Shown in pieces: positions 9,220 through 17,160 of a DNA stretch of 64,000 nt. The translations under genes were made by a program, and so were the position numbers. The notes beneath the pieces are model-generated. The model was given only the letters and a program-made list of their open reading frames with translations, did no database searches and was not told where the DNA came from. This DNA comes from Pseudomonas mandelii (GTDB taxonomy: Bacteria > Pseudomonadota > Gammaproteobacteria > Pseudomonadales > Pseudomonadaceae): NCBI RefSeq assembly GCF_006438925.1, contig NZ_RCZA01000005.1, forward strand, positions 248,001 to 312,000. Reading direction: 5' to 3'. How positions within the stretch are numbered: position 1 is the first letter of the stretch; each line of letters opens with the position of its first letter.

Positions 9220-10302
9220 ATGAACCTACAAAACGCTTTGCTTCCGCCCCACGCCGAGATGGTTCGCGCCATGCTCGAACGAGACACCGCCTACGAGGGG
9301 GTGTTCTTTACCGCGGTCAAAACCACCGGCATCTTCTGTCGCCCCAGTTGCACGGCGCGCAAGCCGAAACCGGAGAACGTCGAGTTCTTCGCCCATGCCG
9401 ATGAGTGCATGTCCGCGGGCTATCGCGCCTGTCTGCGCTGCAAGCCGCTGGACGCGGCGGCCATCGCGCCGGACTGGGTGCAGCAGCTGCTCAAATCGGT
9501 GGATGCCGACCCCGAGCAGCGCTGGACCGATGCCCAGCTAATGGCCGAAGGCATCGAACCGCTGAAACTGCGCCGCTGGTTCAAGCAGCATTTCGGCATG
9601 ACCTTTCATGCCTGGCTGCGCACCCGACGCCTCGGCATGGCGTTGGGCGGGATCAAACAGGGCGACTCCATCGACAACGCGGCGTTCGATTCGGGCTACG
9701 AATCCTTGAGCGGATTTCGCGATGCGTTTCAAAAGTCCTTCCACATCACCCCCGGCCGTGCCGCCAATAGCGAACCGCTGCTGTTCACTCGACTGACCAC
9801 ACCGCTGGGGCCGATGATCGCCATGGCCGAACGACGCGGGCTGGTGCTGCTGGAGTTTCTTGATCGGCCAGCGCTGACCAAGGAAGTCGAAGCATTGCAG
9901 AATCGATACGGCTATGCCGTCGCGCCAGGACATAACGCGCATTTGCAGCAGATTGAAGCCGAACTGACGCAGTATTTCGCCGGCAAACTCACTGACTTCA
10001 ACGTTGCACTACACTTGCCGGGCAGTGATTTCGCCCGACAGGTCTGGGCCGAACTGGCGAAGATCCCGTACGGCCAGACCAGCACCTACGGCGCCATCGC
10101 GGCGCTATTGGGCAAACCCGGCGCCAGTCGCGCCGTGGGCCTGGCCAACGGGCATAACCGTCTCTCGATTGTCGTGCCCTGTCACCGGGTGATTGGCGCC
10201 GACGGCTCGCTGACCGGCTATGGTGGAGGACAACCGCGCAAGGCGTTCTTGCTCAGGCTGGAAAAAGCGGCGGTGCAGATCACGCAACAACTCGCATTCT
10301 GA
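9220..10302 (+). CDS. ada: Bifunctional Ada methyltransferase and transcriptional activator
   Basis: 360 residues from ATG 9220; a GTG 36 bases upstream is the alternative and neither has a strong ribosome site. The N-terminal Ada zinc domain has the four expected cysteines: FCRPSC (C40, C44) and ACLRC (C71, C74); C40 is the position that accepts methyl groups from phosphotriesters in E. coli Ada. A helix-turn-helix region of AraC type follows (about 85-185), then the O6-alkylguanine transferase with the active-site PCHRV. The protein therefore both removes methyl groups from DNA and activates repair genes. An AlkA-like glycosylase lies 0.85 kb downstream, consistent with an adaptive response cluster. 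Confidence 0.92.
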   Translation: MNLQNALLPPHAEMVRAMLERDTAYEGVFFTAVKTTGIFCRPSCTARKPKPENVEFFAHADECMSAGYRACLRCKPLDAAAIAPDWVQQLLKSVDADPEQRWTDAQLMAEGIEPLKLRRWFKQHFGMTFHAWLRTRRLGMALGGIKQGDSIDNAAFDSGYESLSGFRDAFQKSFHITPGRAANSEPLLFTRLTTPLGPMIAMAERRGLVLLEFLDRPALTKEVEALQNRYGYAVAPGHNAHLQQIEAELTQYFAGKLTDFNVALHLPGSDFARQVWAELAKIPYGQTSTYGAIAALLGKPGASRAVGLANGHNRLSIVVPCHRVIGADGSLTGYGGGQPRKAFLLRLEKAAVQITQQLAF

Positions 10303-10343
10303 TTACTTGCAGGTTTCTCAAAAGTCATAAGGAAGGACATTCG

Positions 10344-11147
10344 ATGGACACGCCATTTCACCAACTGCACCACGACGGCTTGCTGATCCTCACCAATGTC
10401 GCCGATGCCGCCGGGGCGCGCATCGTGGAACAGTTGGGCTGTAAAGCCGTCGCCACCAGCAGCGCGGCAGTCGCCTGGGCTCACGGTTATCCGGACGGCA
10501 ACGCCCTGCCCCTCGAACGCCTGGTATCGACAGTCGAGTCCATCGCCCGGGTGATCTCGGTGCCGTTGACCGTGGACATCGAGGCCGGCTACTCCGATGA
10601 CCTGACGCGGGTTGCCGACCTCATCGATGCGGTGATTGCCGCTGGCGCCGTCGGAATCAACATCGAGGACGGCGCGTCCTCTCCCGAGCTGCTGGTGCGC
10701 AAGATCGAAGTCGCTCGTCAGGTGGCCGAACGTCGCGGCGTGAAGCTGTTCATCAACGCACGCACCGATGTGTACCTCAAGAGCCTGGTGCCCGCCGAAG
10801 ATCGCGTGGCAGAGACGCTCAAGCGCGCCGCGTTGTATCAGGCGGCCGGTGCCGATGGGTTGTTCGCAGCTGGCGTTACCGCAGAGTACGAAATCGCTGC
10901 ACTCTGCCAGGGCACCCCGCTGCCGTTGAACGTGCTCGGGCTCCCCGGACTGCCATCGCCTGAAGAGCTGAAAGCCCTCGGCGTACGCCGCTTGAGCGCG
11001 GGTTCACGCATCGCCGAGTTTCTTTATGGCGCCATGAGCGCACTGGCCAAGAGCTTTCTGGAAACAGGAACACTCGATAGCCGTGATCTTAAGGCCTTCA
11101 CCTATGGCGAAGTGAACGCCCTGTTGGCGCCGTCCGGGAAAGCTTGA
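10344..11147 (+). CDS. Isocitrate lyase/PEP mutase family protein
   Basis: 267 residues forming a TIM barrel of the PEP mutase/isocitrate lyase superfamily. Visible motifs are the metal-site strand LTVDIEAGYSD, then VGINIEDG and FINARTDVYL, all in the expected order. The catalytic cysteine motif of true isocitrate lyases (KKCGH) is absent, so it is not AceA or PrpB; oxaloacetate decarboxylase-like or phosphonate-type activity is possible. AAGGAAGG precedes the ATG. Its stop overlaps the region just before the AlkA-like gene, so the two are one transcript, though no link to DNA repair is evident. Confidence 0.88.
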   Translation: MDTPFHQLHHDGLLILTNVADAAGARIVEQLGCKAVATSSAAVAWAHGYPDGNALPLERLVSTVESIARVISVPLTVDIEAGYSDDLTRVADLIDAVIAAGAVGINIEDGASSPELLVRKIEVARQVAERRGVKLFINARTDVYLKSLVPAEDRVAETLKRAALYQAAGADGLFAAGVTAEYEIAALCQGTPLPLNVLGLPGLPSPEELKALGVRRLSAGSRIAEFLYGAMSALAKSFLETGTLDSRDLKAFTYGEVNALLAPSGKA

Positions 11148-11152
11148 CCTCC

Positions 11153-11809
11153 ATGCCCGACGCCTATCTGCCCGCCACCGAGTTTCTATCGTCCATCGAT
11201 GAGGATTGGCGCCGCCACATCGCCGCCATCGGCCCTTGCCTGCATCAGCCCCATGCGGCTCGCGATCCTTATGAGTCGCTGGTGCGGGCGATTGCCTATC
11301 AGCAACTGCATGCGAAGGCCGGGGATGCGATTGTCGGTCGGCTGCTGGCATTGTTTGGGACGGGCGCGTTCCCGAGGCCTGAACAGATTGTCGCGACTGA
11401 CTTCGATCAACTGCGCAGTTGCGGCTTTTCCGCCAGCAAGATCGCGACCATTCAGGGCATTGCCCAAGCGGCGCTGGACGGAGTGGTGCCGGATTACGCC
11501 ACGGCACTGGCCATGGAGGATGAGGCGCTGATCGAGCGGTTGATTACCTTGCGTGGGGTTGGGCGCTGGACGGTTGAGATGTTGCTGATTTACAGCCTGG
11601 AACGGCCGGATATCTTGCCGGCCGATGACTTTGGCGTGCGTGAGGGGTATCGGCGGCTCAAGGGGCTCGACGTGCAGCCGACGCGCAAGCAGATGATTGA
11701 GATCGGGCTTGGGTGGCGTCCGTTTCGGACGGTGGCGGCGTGGTATTTGTGGCGGGTGCCGAAACCACCCCTCACCCCAACCCTCTCCCCTGAGGGTAGA
11801 GGGGGCTGA
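11153..11809 (+). CDS. DNA-3-methyladenine glycosylase (AlkA-like)
   Basis: 218 residues from ATG 11153. The helix-hairpin-helix/GPD motif region reads LITLRGVGRWTVEMLLIYSLERPDILPADDFGVREG, where the aspartate after PAD is the catalytic residue of AlkA-type glycosylases. The enzyme excises alkylated purines from DNA. The last ~10 residues (PLTPTLSPEGRG) are encoded inside a palindromic intergenic repeat, so the native C-terminus probably ended near WYLWRVPKP and has been extended by repeat insertion. Neighbouring ada fits a role in alkylation repair. Confidence 0.9.
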   Translation: MPDAYLPATEFLSSIDEDWRRHIAAIGPCLHQPHAARDPYESLVRAIAYQQLHAKAGDAIVGRLLALFGTGAFPRPEQIVATDFDQLRSCGFSASKIATIQGIAQAALDGVVPDYATALAMEDEALIERLITLRGVGRWTVEMLLIYSLERPDILPADDFGVREGYRRLKGLDVQPTRKQMIEIGLGWRPFRTVAAWYLWRVPKPPLTPTLSPEGRGG

Positions 11810-11964
11810 CCGTAAAGACCTGACGAATTACTGCGACCTGAAAGTATTGTATTGAATCCATAATCGACTCGATTTAACAGGTCGACGGATCACTTAGAAC
11901 ACCTCGGTCAGCCCCCTCTACCCCCTGGGGCGGTCCGACGTTTCGGGAGGGTTGGGGTGAGGGG
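11767..11964. repeat. Inverted pair of CCCTCACCCC-type intergenic repeats
   Basis: The left arm begins CCCCTCACCCCAACCCTCTC and the right arm ends with its complement. Within the arms, 11796-11812 and 11905-11921 are perfect 17-base complements. About 92 bases of unrelated AT-richer DNA lie between. The arms sit between the convergent glycosylase and polyamine-binding genes, and the stop codon of the glycosylase lies inside the left arm. The pair may act as a two-way terminator. This repeat class, read as PLTPTLSPEGRG, is widespread in proteobacterial intergenic regions. Confidence 0.85.
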
Positions 11965-11970
11965 GCGATT

Positions 11971-13068
11971 TCAAAGCCCCGACTTCAATCGACTGAACGC
12001 CCGAATCAAAGCCCGGTTAAACGCCTTGCCGTTGTCATTCTTGCTATACAACGAAGCCCTCACCTCGGCCGACGGATACGTCCCCGGATCATTGCGAATC
12101 GCCGGATCAATCAAGCCGTCCGCCGCCGTAATCGCATTGGCGTAATGGATGGTGTCCGTGATTGGCGCAATCACCTCCGGTGTCATCAGATAATCCATCA
12201 ATGCCAGTCCCGCCTGAGGATGAGGCGCATCCTTGGGAATGACCATCGCGTCGAACCAGATCAACGTGCCCTCCTTCGGTATCCGATAACTCAGCTTGAA
12301 CGGCTTGTTCGCAGCCTCGGCCTGTCCCGCGGCAATGGCCACATTGCCGTTCCACGACATCGCGACGCAGGTGTTGCCATTGGCGAGGTCGCTGATATTC
12401 AGGTCATTGTCGAAGTAGCGGATATAGGGCCGAATCCTGGCCAGTTGCTGTTCGGCCCGTTTCAGGTCATCGAGGTTCTGGCGGTTGATGTCCAGGCCCA
12501 TGTACTTCATGACCGCGGCGAACACTTCGTTGGGATCATTGAGCAAACTGACCCCGCAATCGGCAAATTTCGACACCACTGCCGGGTCGAACAGCATGGC
12601 CCAACTGTCCCGTGGTGCGTCGGGCAGGCGCTGCTTGATCGCCTCTTCCTGGTAGCCGACGCCGGTGGTGCCCCAGGCGTAAATCCCGGCGTAGCGATTG
12701 CCCGGATCGAACACCGCCATGTGCTGGCGGAACTCGTCACCAACCCCGGCAAAATGCGGCAGCTGTTGCGGGTTTAGCGTTTGAATCGCACCGCTCTGGA
12801 TCGCCCGGGACAAATGCTGGCCGGCGGTCAGCACCAGGTCATAGCCGCTGCGGCCGGTGAGCAGTTTGGTCTCTACGGTTTCCAGGGAGTCGAAGTGGTC
12901 GGCCACCACGTGGATGCCGGTTTTCTTCTCGAAATTGCTCAGGGTGTCCGGAGCCAGGTACTCGCCCCAGATGTACAAATTGACCACCGGTTTGGCGGTG
13001 TCGGCGGCCTGCACACACAGGGGTGCGAGCACCAGCAGTAATGCTTGGGTCAGTTTGTGCAGGCCCAT
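11971..13068 (-). CDS. Polyamine ABC transporter substrate-binding protein (PotF/SpuD-like)
   Basis: 365 residues from ATG 13068, with GGGAG upstream. A signal peptide (about residues 1-22, ending CVQA) precedes the mature periplasmic protein, whose LYIWGEYLAPDTLSNFEKKT start and GYDLVLTAG loop are typical of PotD/PotF binding proteins. It would deliver putrescine, spermidine or a related amine to an ABC importer; no permease or ATPase genes are next to it. The start lies two bases after the stop of the agmatine deiminase gene, so they are co-transcribed, suggesting agmatine or putrescine as ligand. Confidence 0.9.
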   Translation of the reverse strand: MGLHKLTQALLLVLAPLCVQAADTAKPVVNLYIWGEYLAPDTLSNFEKKTGIHVVADHFDSLETVETKLLTGRSGYDLVLTAGQHLSRAIQSGAIQTLNPQQLPHFAGVGDEFRQHMAVFDPGNRYAGIYAWGTTGVGYQEEAIKQRLPDAPRDSWAMLFDPAVVSKFADCGVSLLNDPNEVFAAVMKYMGLDINRQNLDDLKRAEQQLARIRPYIRYFDNDLNISDLANGNTCVAMSWNGNVAIAAGQAEAANKPFKLSYRIPKEGTLIWFDAMVIPKDAPHPQAGLALMDYLMTPEVIAPITDTIHYANAITAADGLIDPAIRNDPGTYPSAEVRASLYSKNDNGKAFNRALIRAFSRLKSGL

Positions 13069-13070
13069 TT

Positions 13071-14195
13071 TCAAACTCCCTTTTTGTTGCAGGCACTGCC
13101 TGCGTACTGCGGCATGGTGATACAGGCGACGTTACCGCCGCCGAGGAGGATTTCCCGGGAGTTTTCGATACCGACGATTTTGTGTCGCGGGAACAGTTCG
13201 GCGAGGGTCGCCATTGCTGCCTGATCGTTGCGATCGCCAAACAGCGGCACGACGATCGAGGTGTTGCCGGCGTAGTAGTTGATGTACGACGCACAGATTT
13301 TGGTCCCGGCCTGACGGGTGTGCGTGCTGTCTTGCTGATCCAGGCCTTCGGCTTCCTCGGCGGTCCATTCCAGCACATCCGGTTGTGGCAGCTTGTGCAC
13401 TTTCAGCTCGCGGCCACGGCTGTCGCGGGTGCTGCGCAGAATGTCGTAGGCCTCCTGGTAGATTTCCCATTGCGGATCATCGCGATTATCGGTCCATTGC
13501 AGCACCACTTCACCGGGATGCACGAAGCACGCGAGATCGTCGACATGGCCGTCGGTTTCGTCGAATTTGCAGCCCCGTGGCAGCCAGATGATTTGCTCGG
13601 CGCCAAGGTAATCGGTCAACCGCCGGGTGACTTCGGCCTTGCCCAGGTGCTGGTTACGGTTGCGGTTGAGCAGGCATTGCTCGGTGGTGAGAATGCTGCC
13701 CTGGCCGTCGCTCTGGATACCACCCAGTTCGGCAATCAGCGGCGCGCGGTAGCGGTCGAACCGTTCGATTTCAAGGATTTTGCTGGCGATTTGATCGTCC
13801 TTGTCCCACGGGTAGTACAAGCCGCCGTCGAGACCGCCGTATGCGTTGAACTCGAAGTCCACGCCACGCACCTCACCGCTGTCGTCGTTGACCACAAAGC
13901 ACGGGCCACTGTCACGGAACCAGGCGTCGTTGCAGGTCATTTCCACCACCCGCACTTGAGGCGGCAATTGGCGGCGAGCGGTGGCGAACTGCGCGGCGGA
14001 GGCGCACACGGTGACCGGTTCGCTCCGGGAGATGGCGGTGACGATCTGCACCCAGACTTTCTGCGCAGGCTTGGCGCCATTGCGCCAGACGTCGGTGCGC
14101 TCCGGCCAGCCGAGCCAGCAACCGGTTTTGGTTTCGAACTCGCCGGGCAAACGGAAACCATCGAGTTTGGGGGTGGAGTCGAGCAAACGTGCCAT
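13071..14195 (-). CDS. aguA: Agmatine deiminase
   Basis: 374 residues from ATG 14195 (GAGG seven bases upstream). Family blocks are in order: GEFETKTGCWLGWPERTDVW near the start, NDAWFRDSGPCFVV, CKFDETDGHVDDLACF with the catalytic His, and near the C-terminus GGGNVACITMPQY with the nucleophilic Cys. The enzyme hydrolyses agmatine to N-carbamoylputrescine and ammonia, a step of arginine and polyamine catabolism. The position before the Cys is Ala rather than the His I remember as usual (GGGN-hC). No aguB is adjacent; a polyamine-binding protein gene follows immediately. Confidence 0.92.
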   Translation of the reverse strand: MARLLDSTPKLDGFRLPGEFETKTGCWLGWPERTDVWRNGAKPAQKVWVQIVTAISRSEPVTVCASAAQFATARRQLPPQVRVVEMTCNDAWFRDSGPCFVVNDDSGEVRGVDFEFNAYGGLDGGLYYPWDKDDQIASKILEIERFDRYRAPLIAELGGIQSDGQGSILTTEQCLLNRNRNQHLGKAEVTRRLTDYLGAEQIIWLPRGCKFDETDGHVDDLACFVHPGEVVLQWTDNRDDPQWEIYQEAYDILRSTRDSRGRELKVHKLPQPDVLEWTAEEAEGLDQQDSTHTRQAGTKICASYINYYAGNTSIVVPLFGDRNDQAAMATLAELFPRHKIVGIENSREILLGGGNVACITMPQYAGSACNKKGV

Positions 14196-14295
14196 GGTCA
14201 AACCTCATCAGCGGGGATTGGAATGACCACAGGCTACGGTCGCCAGCGCCCTCCTCGCCAACGATGATTATTTCGGAATACTTGAATTCAACTCA

Positions 14296-15180
14296 TCAAT
14301 CGATCAGCTGATCGTTGAACCATTCCAGCATCTGCGCCACTGCCGGGCGCTCCAGCCTCACCCGCTCACACACCAGCGCATATTGGCCGAGTGCAGTCAT
14401 GCTTGAAGTGAACGGCCGGACCAGACGACCGCTGAGCAAATCCTCCTGCGCGGTCAAGTTATCGCCCATGGCCACACCCTGGCCTTGGGCCGCCGCTTCC
14501 AGCGCCAAACCCGCATGGGCGAAATACAGCTGCCGTTCGGGGCGCTGATCGCCGGCATGGCTGGTGAGCCAAGCGGTCCAGGTCTTGCCGTCTTGATCGT
14601 CGTGCAGCAGGCAGTGACGTGTCAGATCCTTCGGGGTTTTCAAGGTGCCCTGGTTGAACAGACCGGGGCTGCACACCGGGAAGAACTGCAATGCCGGCAA
14701 CGGCCGGACAAAGTACGCGCTGCTGTCCACCGGGCCGGTGCCGTAAGTGATCGCCAGGTCGATGTCTTCCCCTGGCGCCGTGGCGTCGATCGGTTGTTCG
14801 TAGAGGTGCAAGGTGACGTGCGGATAGCGCGCGTAGAAATCCGTCAGGCGACTCATCAACCACTTTTGCGCCAGCTCGGCAGTCACCGCCAGGCGCAACA
14901 CCGCCAGCGATGACGGGTCACGCAGTTCATCGCAGGCATCGCCGATCAGTTCGAAGGCCTGCTGCAAGCTTTGCATCAGGCGCCCGGCGGCCATCGTCGG
15001 GCGAATCTGCCGGCCTTCACGAATGAACAACGTCACGCCCAATTGTTCTTCGAGCTGGCGAATCTGATGGCTGACTGCGCTGTCAGTGACGCACAACTCC
15101 GCCGCCGCCCGGCCGAAATGGGCGTGACGGGCGGCGCATTCGAAGGTTCTGAGTGCGGCCAGAGAAGGCAGTCGTCGCAT
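14296..15180 (-). CDS. LysR family transcriptional regulator (GcvA-like)
   Basis: 294 residues from ATG 15180, beginning MRRLPSLAALRTFECAARHA. The DNA-binding helix-turn-helix is ELCVTDSAVSHQIRQLEEQL; the rest is a LysR substrate domain. The reading frame continues upstream into a REP palindrome, which can give a false long start; the MRRLPSL start aligns with GcvA-type regulators. It lies 100 bases upstream of the agmatine deiminase gene on the same strand, which makes it the likely regulator of that pair, though LysR genes usually face their target divergently. Confidence 0.9.
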   Translation of the reverse strand: MRRLPSLAALRTFECAARHAHFGRAAAELCVTDSAVSHQIRQLEEQLGVTLFIREGRQIRPTMAAGRLMQSLQQAFELIGDACDELRDPSSLAVLRLAVTAELAQKWLMSRLTDFYARYPHVTLHLYEQPIDATAPGEDIDLAITYGTGPVDSSAYFVRPLPALQFFPVCSPGLFNQGTLKTPKDLTRHCLLHDDQDGKTWTAWLTSHAGDQRPERQLYFAHAGLALEAAAQGQGVAMGDNLTAQEDLLSGRLVRPFTSSMTALGQYALVCERVRLERPAVAQMLEWFNDQLID

Positions 15181-15255
15181 GGCAAAGGCTCCAATAGGAA
15201 GGCGCCCATGCTGCCCCGGCCATGGGTGGGCGTCCAGCGGGACCGCGTTATCGTT

Positions 15256-15338
15256 CTTCGCGAGCAGGCTCGCTCCCACAGGGGAATGCATTTCAAATGT
15301 GGGAGCGAGCCGGCTCCGGGCGGCGTTCCGACGAAGGG
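15256..15338. repeat. Chimeric REP pair
   Basis: The left arm (cgagcaggctcgctcccaca) belongs to the GTGGGAGCGAGC/TGCTCGCGA class, while the right arm continues from gggagcgagccggctccggg into the cggcgttccgacgaagg class. The arms pair only over the common GTGGGAGCGAG core. The pair lies upstream of the LysR start and creates an artificial in-frame extension of that gene. The same two classes occur as pure and mixed pairs elsewhere in the window. Confidence 0.8.
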
Positions 15339-15441
15339 GCCTGCACAGCCACCGCATATCCAACGCCATCACACTCACTTATGGGCAATGACTTCCCCCA
15401 AAACCCGGCGCATGTTGCCCCCTCAACCGGAGGGATTCGCC

Positions 15442-15597
15442 ATGCTCAACGCACTCAAACAGATCAACTCAACCTCAGCCTTCAACCGCTGGGCCGGTTT
15501 CGAAGTCACCCGCGCCGAGTTGTTCGCGCAAACCGGCGATCAACTGAAACTGGTGGCGACCGGCGATGCGATTCTCGTACCGGTCGAGGGGCGCTGA
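15442..15597 (+). CDS. Small protein, possibly truncated thioesterase remnant
   Basis: 51 residues starting MLNALKQINSTSAFNRWAGF. A clear ribosome site (GGAGG, eight bases) precedes ATG 15442, so translation is likely. The FNRWAGFEVTRAE segment resembles the N-terminus of PaaI-type hotdog thioesterases, but the following 25 residues do not continue that fold and the protein is about one third of the normal length. It may be a decayed remnant or an independent small protein. It lies between the REP upstream of the LysR gene and the GFA gene, 46 bases before the latter. Confidence 0.5.
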   Translation: MLNALKQINSTSAFNRWAGFEVTRAELFAQTGDQLKLVATGDAILVPVEGR

Positions 15598-15643
15598 AGG
15601 TCTAGGCTGTCTTGGGTACGTTCCAGATCTGTCGGAGGTTCCC

Positions 15644-16132
15644 ATGCAGCTCGAAGGCTCCTGCCATTGCGGCGCGGTATCGTTCAGTTTGACCAGCGCC
15701 CACCCCTACCCGTATCAGCGTTGTTACTGCTCGATCTGTCGCAAGACTCAGGGCGGTGGCGGCTACGCGATCAACCTGGGTGGCGATGCCGGCAGCCTTA
15801 AGGTGCGCGGTCGCAAGCACATCGCGATTTATCACGCACGACTCAAGGACGAAGGCGATAAACGCACCCACAGCAGCACCGCCGAGCGGCATTTCTGTTC
15901 TCTGTGTGGTTCAGGCTTGTGGCTGTTCAGCCCCGAATGGCCGGAGCTGATTCACCCGTTTGCCTCTGCCATCGACACCCCGCTGCCGGTGCCGCCGGAG
16001 CACACGCACTTAATGCTCGGTTCCAAGGCGCCGTGGGTGGAAGTCGAGGCAAATCCTGGGGATCAGCAGTTCGACGTCTATCCAGAAGAATCCATCGCCG
16101 AGTGGCATGAGCGCCTGGGTTTAAGCCGCTAA
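15644..16132 (+). CDS. GFA family (glutathione-dependent formaldehyde-activating fold) protein
   Basis: 162 residues from ATG 15644, chosen because GGAGG lies seven bases upstream and the family motif starts immediately: EGSCHCGAVSF. Further zinc cysteines follow as CYCSICRKTQGG and FCSLCGSGLW, the complete CxC, CxxC and CxxC set of the Mss4-like GFA fold. Founding members were proposed to join formaldehyde to glutathione, but most relatives are uncharacterised zinc proteins. It precedes mipA by 100 bases, with an inverted repeat between them, so it is probably not in the same transcript. Confidence 0.88.
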   Translation: MQLEGSCHCGAVSFSLTSAHPYPYQRCYCSICRKTQGGGGYAINLGGDAGSLKVRGRKHIAIYHARLKDEGDKRTHSSTAERHFCSLCGSGLWLFSPEWPELIHPFASAIDTPLPVPPEHTHLMLGSKAPWVEVEANPGDQQFDVYPEESIAEWHERLGLSR

Positions 16133-16144
16133 GCCGGTTCACAG

Positions 16145-16177
16145 TCTTTGACAGTTTCCCGACAAAGCTGTCAAAGA
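16145..16177. promoter_or_regulatory. Inverted repeat upstream of mipA, candidate regulator site
   Basis: TCTTTGACAG at 16145-16154 and its exact complement CTGTCAAAGA at 16168-16177 are separated by 13 bases. The element ends 55 bases before the mipA start. A -35-like TTGACA lies inside the left arm. It could be an operator, for example for the ParR-like regulator encoded further right, or a terminator of the GFA gene, though no T-tract follows. Confidence 0.45.
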
Positions 16178-16232
16178 TTGCTGGCCGGCAGCTGCCTAGC
16201 ATAGGCGCATCCAAACTCCCTCGGGTGCTCCC

Positions 16233-17021
16233 ATGTTTCGCTCGCTATCTGTGTCGTTGACTTCGCTGTGCCTGCTCATTCCCACTGACTCTTTGCGTGC
16301 TGAAGACTGGCGCTACACCTTGCGGGCCGGTGCAGCCAGCGTGCCCCGTTACAGCGGCAGTGACGAACGCGTGGTGGCGCCACTGCTGGGCGGTAAAATC
16401 GTCAGCCCTTTCGGATTCTTTCTGGACACTGAAAAGGGTCTGGGCTGGGCGTTTGACGAGGACGACTTCGGCCTCAGCGTGTACATCGGCGCCAGTGATG
16501 TGCGCAAGGATCGCAAGACCGGATTCAAAGGTTCGGATGAGCTGAACGGCATGGGCTCGATCAAGTCGCGCCCGGCGCTGGGGCTCGACGGGACTTACCA
16601 CATGGGGCCGATTATCCTCGGTGCGAGCTTTGAGCATGCCTTGGAAAAGGACGATGACGATCATGACACCGGCTCGCCGTGGAACCGGTTGAAACTGAGC
16701 ATCAGCGCGCCGTTTTATGAAGGTGACTATGGCAAGGTCGTAGGCAGCCTCAATAGCCAGTTTGGTGACAGCAATTACGTGCGCACCTGGTACGGCGTCA
16801 GCGATGCCCAAGCGTCGCGCAGTCGGTTCAGGGCTTATGACACACATGGCGGGCTGGTGAGTCGCGGGGTGGATTTGACCTGGACATTACCCGTCAATGA
16901 TCAGTGGAGTGTTTCGACGGTGCTGGCTGTGCAATATCTGGCCAACGATGCGGCGGACAGTCCGATTGTTGAGCAGCGGATGCAGGCTTCGGTGGGTGGG
17001 CAGGTGGTGTACACCTTTTAG
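16233..17021 (+). CDS. mipA: MipA/OmpV family outer-membrane protein
   Basis: 262 residues with a signal peptide (cleavage near SLRA-ED, about 23). The mature protein starts WRYTLRAGAASVPRYSGSDE and has the alternating beta-strand pattern, including PALGLDGTYHMGPIILGAS and a C-terminal VYTF ending in Phe, as in outer-membrane barrels. The MipA/OmpV family includes a MltA-interacting scaffold in E. coli and porin-like proteins elsewhere. It converges on the ParS/ParR-like pair, and in P. aeruginosa MipA-type proteins have been linked to polymyxin response through ParRS (recollection). An inverted repeat precedes it. Confidence 0.85.
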   Translation: MFRSLSVSLTSLCLLIPTDSLRAEDWRYTLRAGAASVPRYSGSDERVVAPLLGGKIVSPFGFFLDTEKGLGWAFDEDDFGLSVYIGASDVRKDRKTGFKGSDELNGMGSIKSRPALGLDGTYHMGPIILGASFEHALEKDDDDHDTGSPWNRLKLSISAPFYEGDYGKVVGSLNSQFGDSNYVRTWYGVSDAQASRSRFRAYDTHGGLVSRGVDLTWTLPVNDQWSVSTVLAVQYLANDAADSPIVEQRMQASVGGQVVYTF

Positions 17022-17043
17022 CAATCCGGTGTTGATGATGGCC

Positions 17044-17140
17044 CCTTCGTCGGAACGCCGCCCGGAGCCGGCTCGCTCCCACATTTGGAATGCATTCCCC
17101 TGTGGGAGCGAGCCGGCTCCGGGCGGCGTTCCGACGAAGG
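17044..17140. repeat. REP pair with perfect 40-bp arms
   Basis: The left arm 17044-17083 and right arm 17101-17140 are exact reverse complements over 40 bases, separated by 17 bases. The arms include the GTGGGAGCGAGCCGG core and the CGGCGTTCCGACGAAGG tail. It sits between the convergent mipA and ParS-like genes and could end transcription from both sides. This is the pure form of the class that appears as half of the chimeric pairs near 15.3 and 41.3 kb. Confidence 0.9.
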
Positions 17141-17160
17141 CGTCAGTGAGATCAACACAA

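Noticed and set aside
10344..11147. Isocitrate lyase or methylisocitrate lyase
   Set aside because: The KKCGH catalytic motif is absent, so only the superfamily level is justified.
13023..14267. 414-codon plus-strand frame across agmatine deiminase
   Set aside because: Agmatine deiminase on the other strand has all catalytic motifs; this frame has none.
15181..15378. Upstream extension of the LysR gene to a longer start
   Set aside because: The extra ~66 residues are encoded by a REP palindrome; the normal LysR start MRRLPSL lies at 15180.
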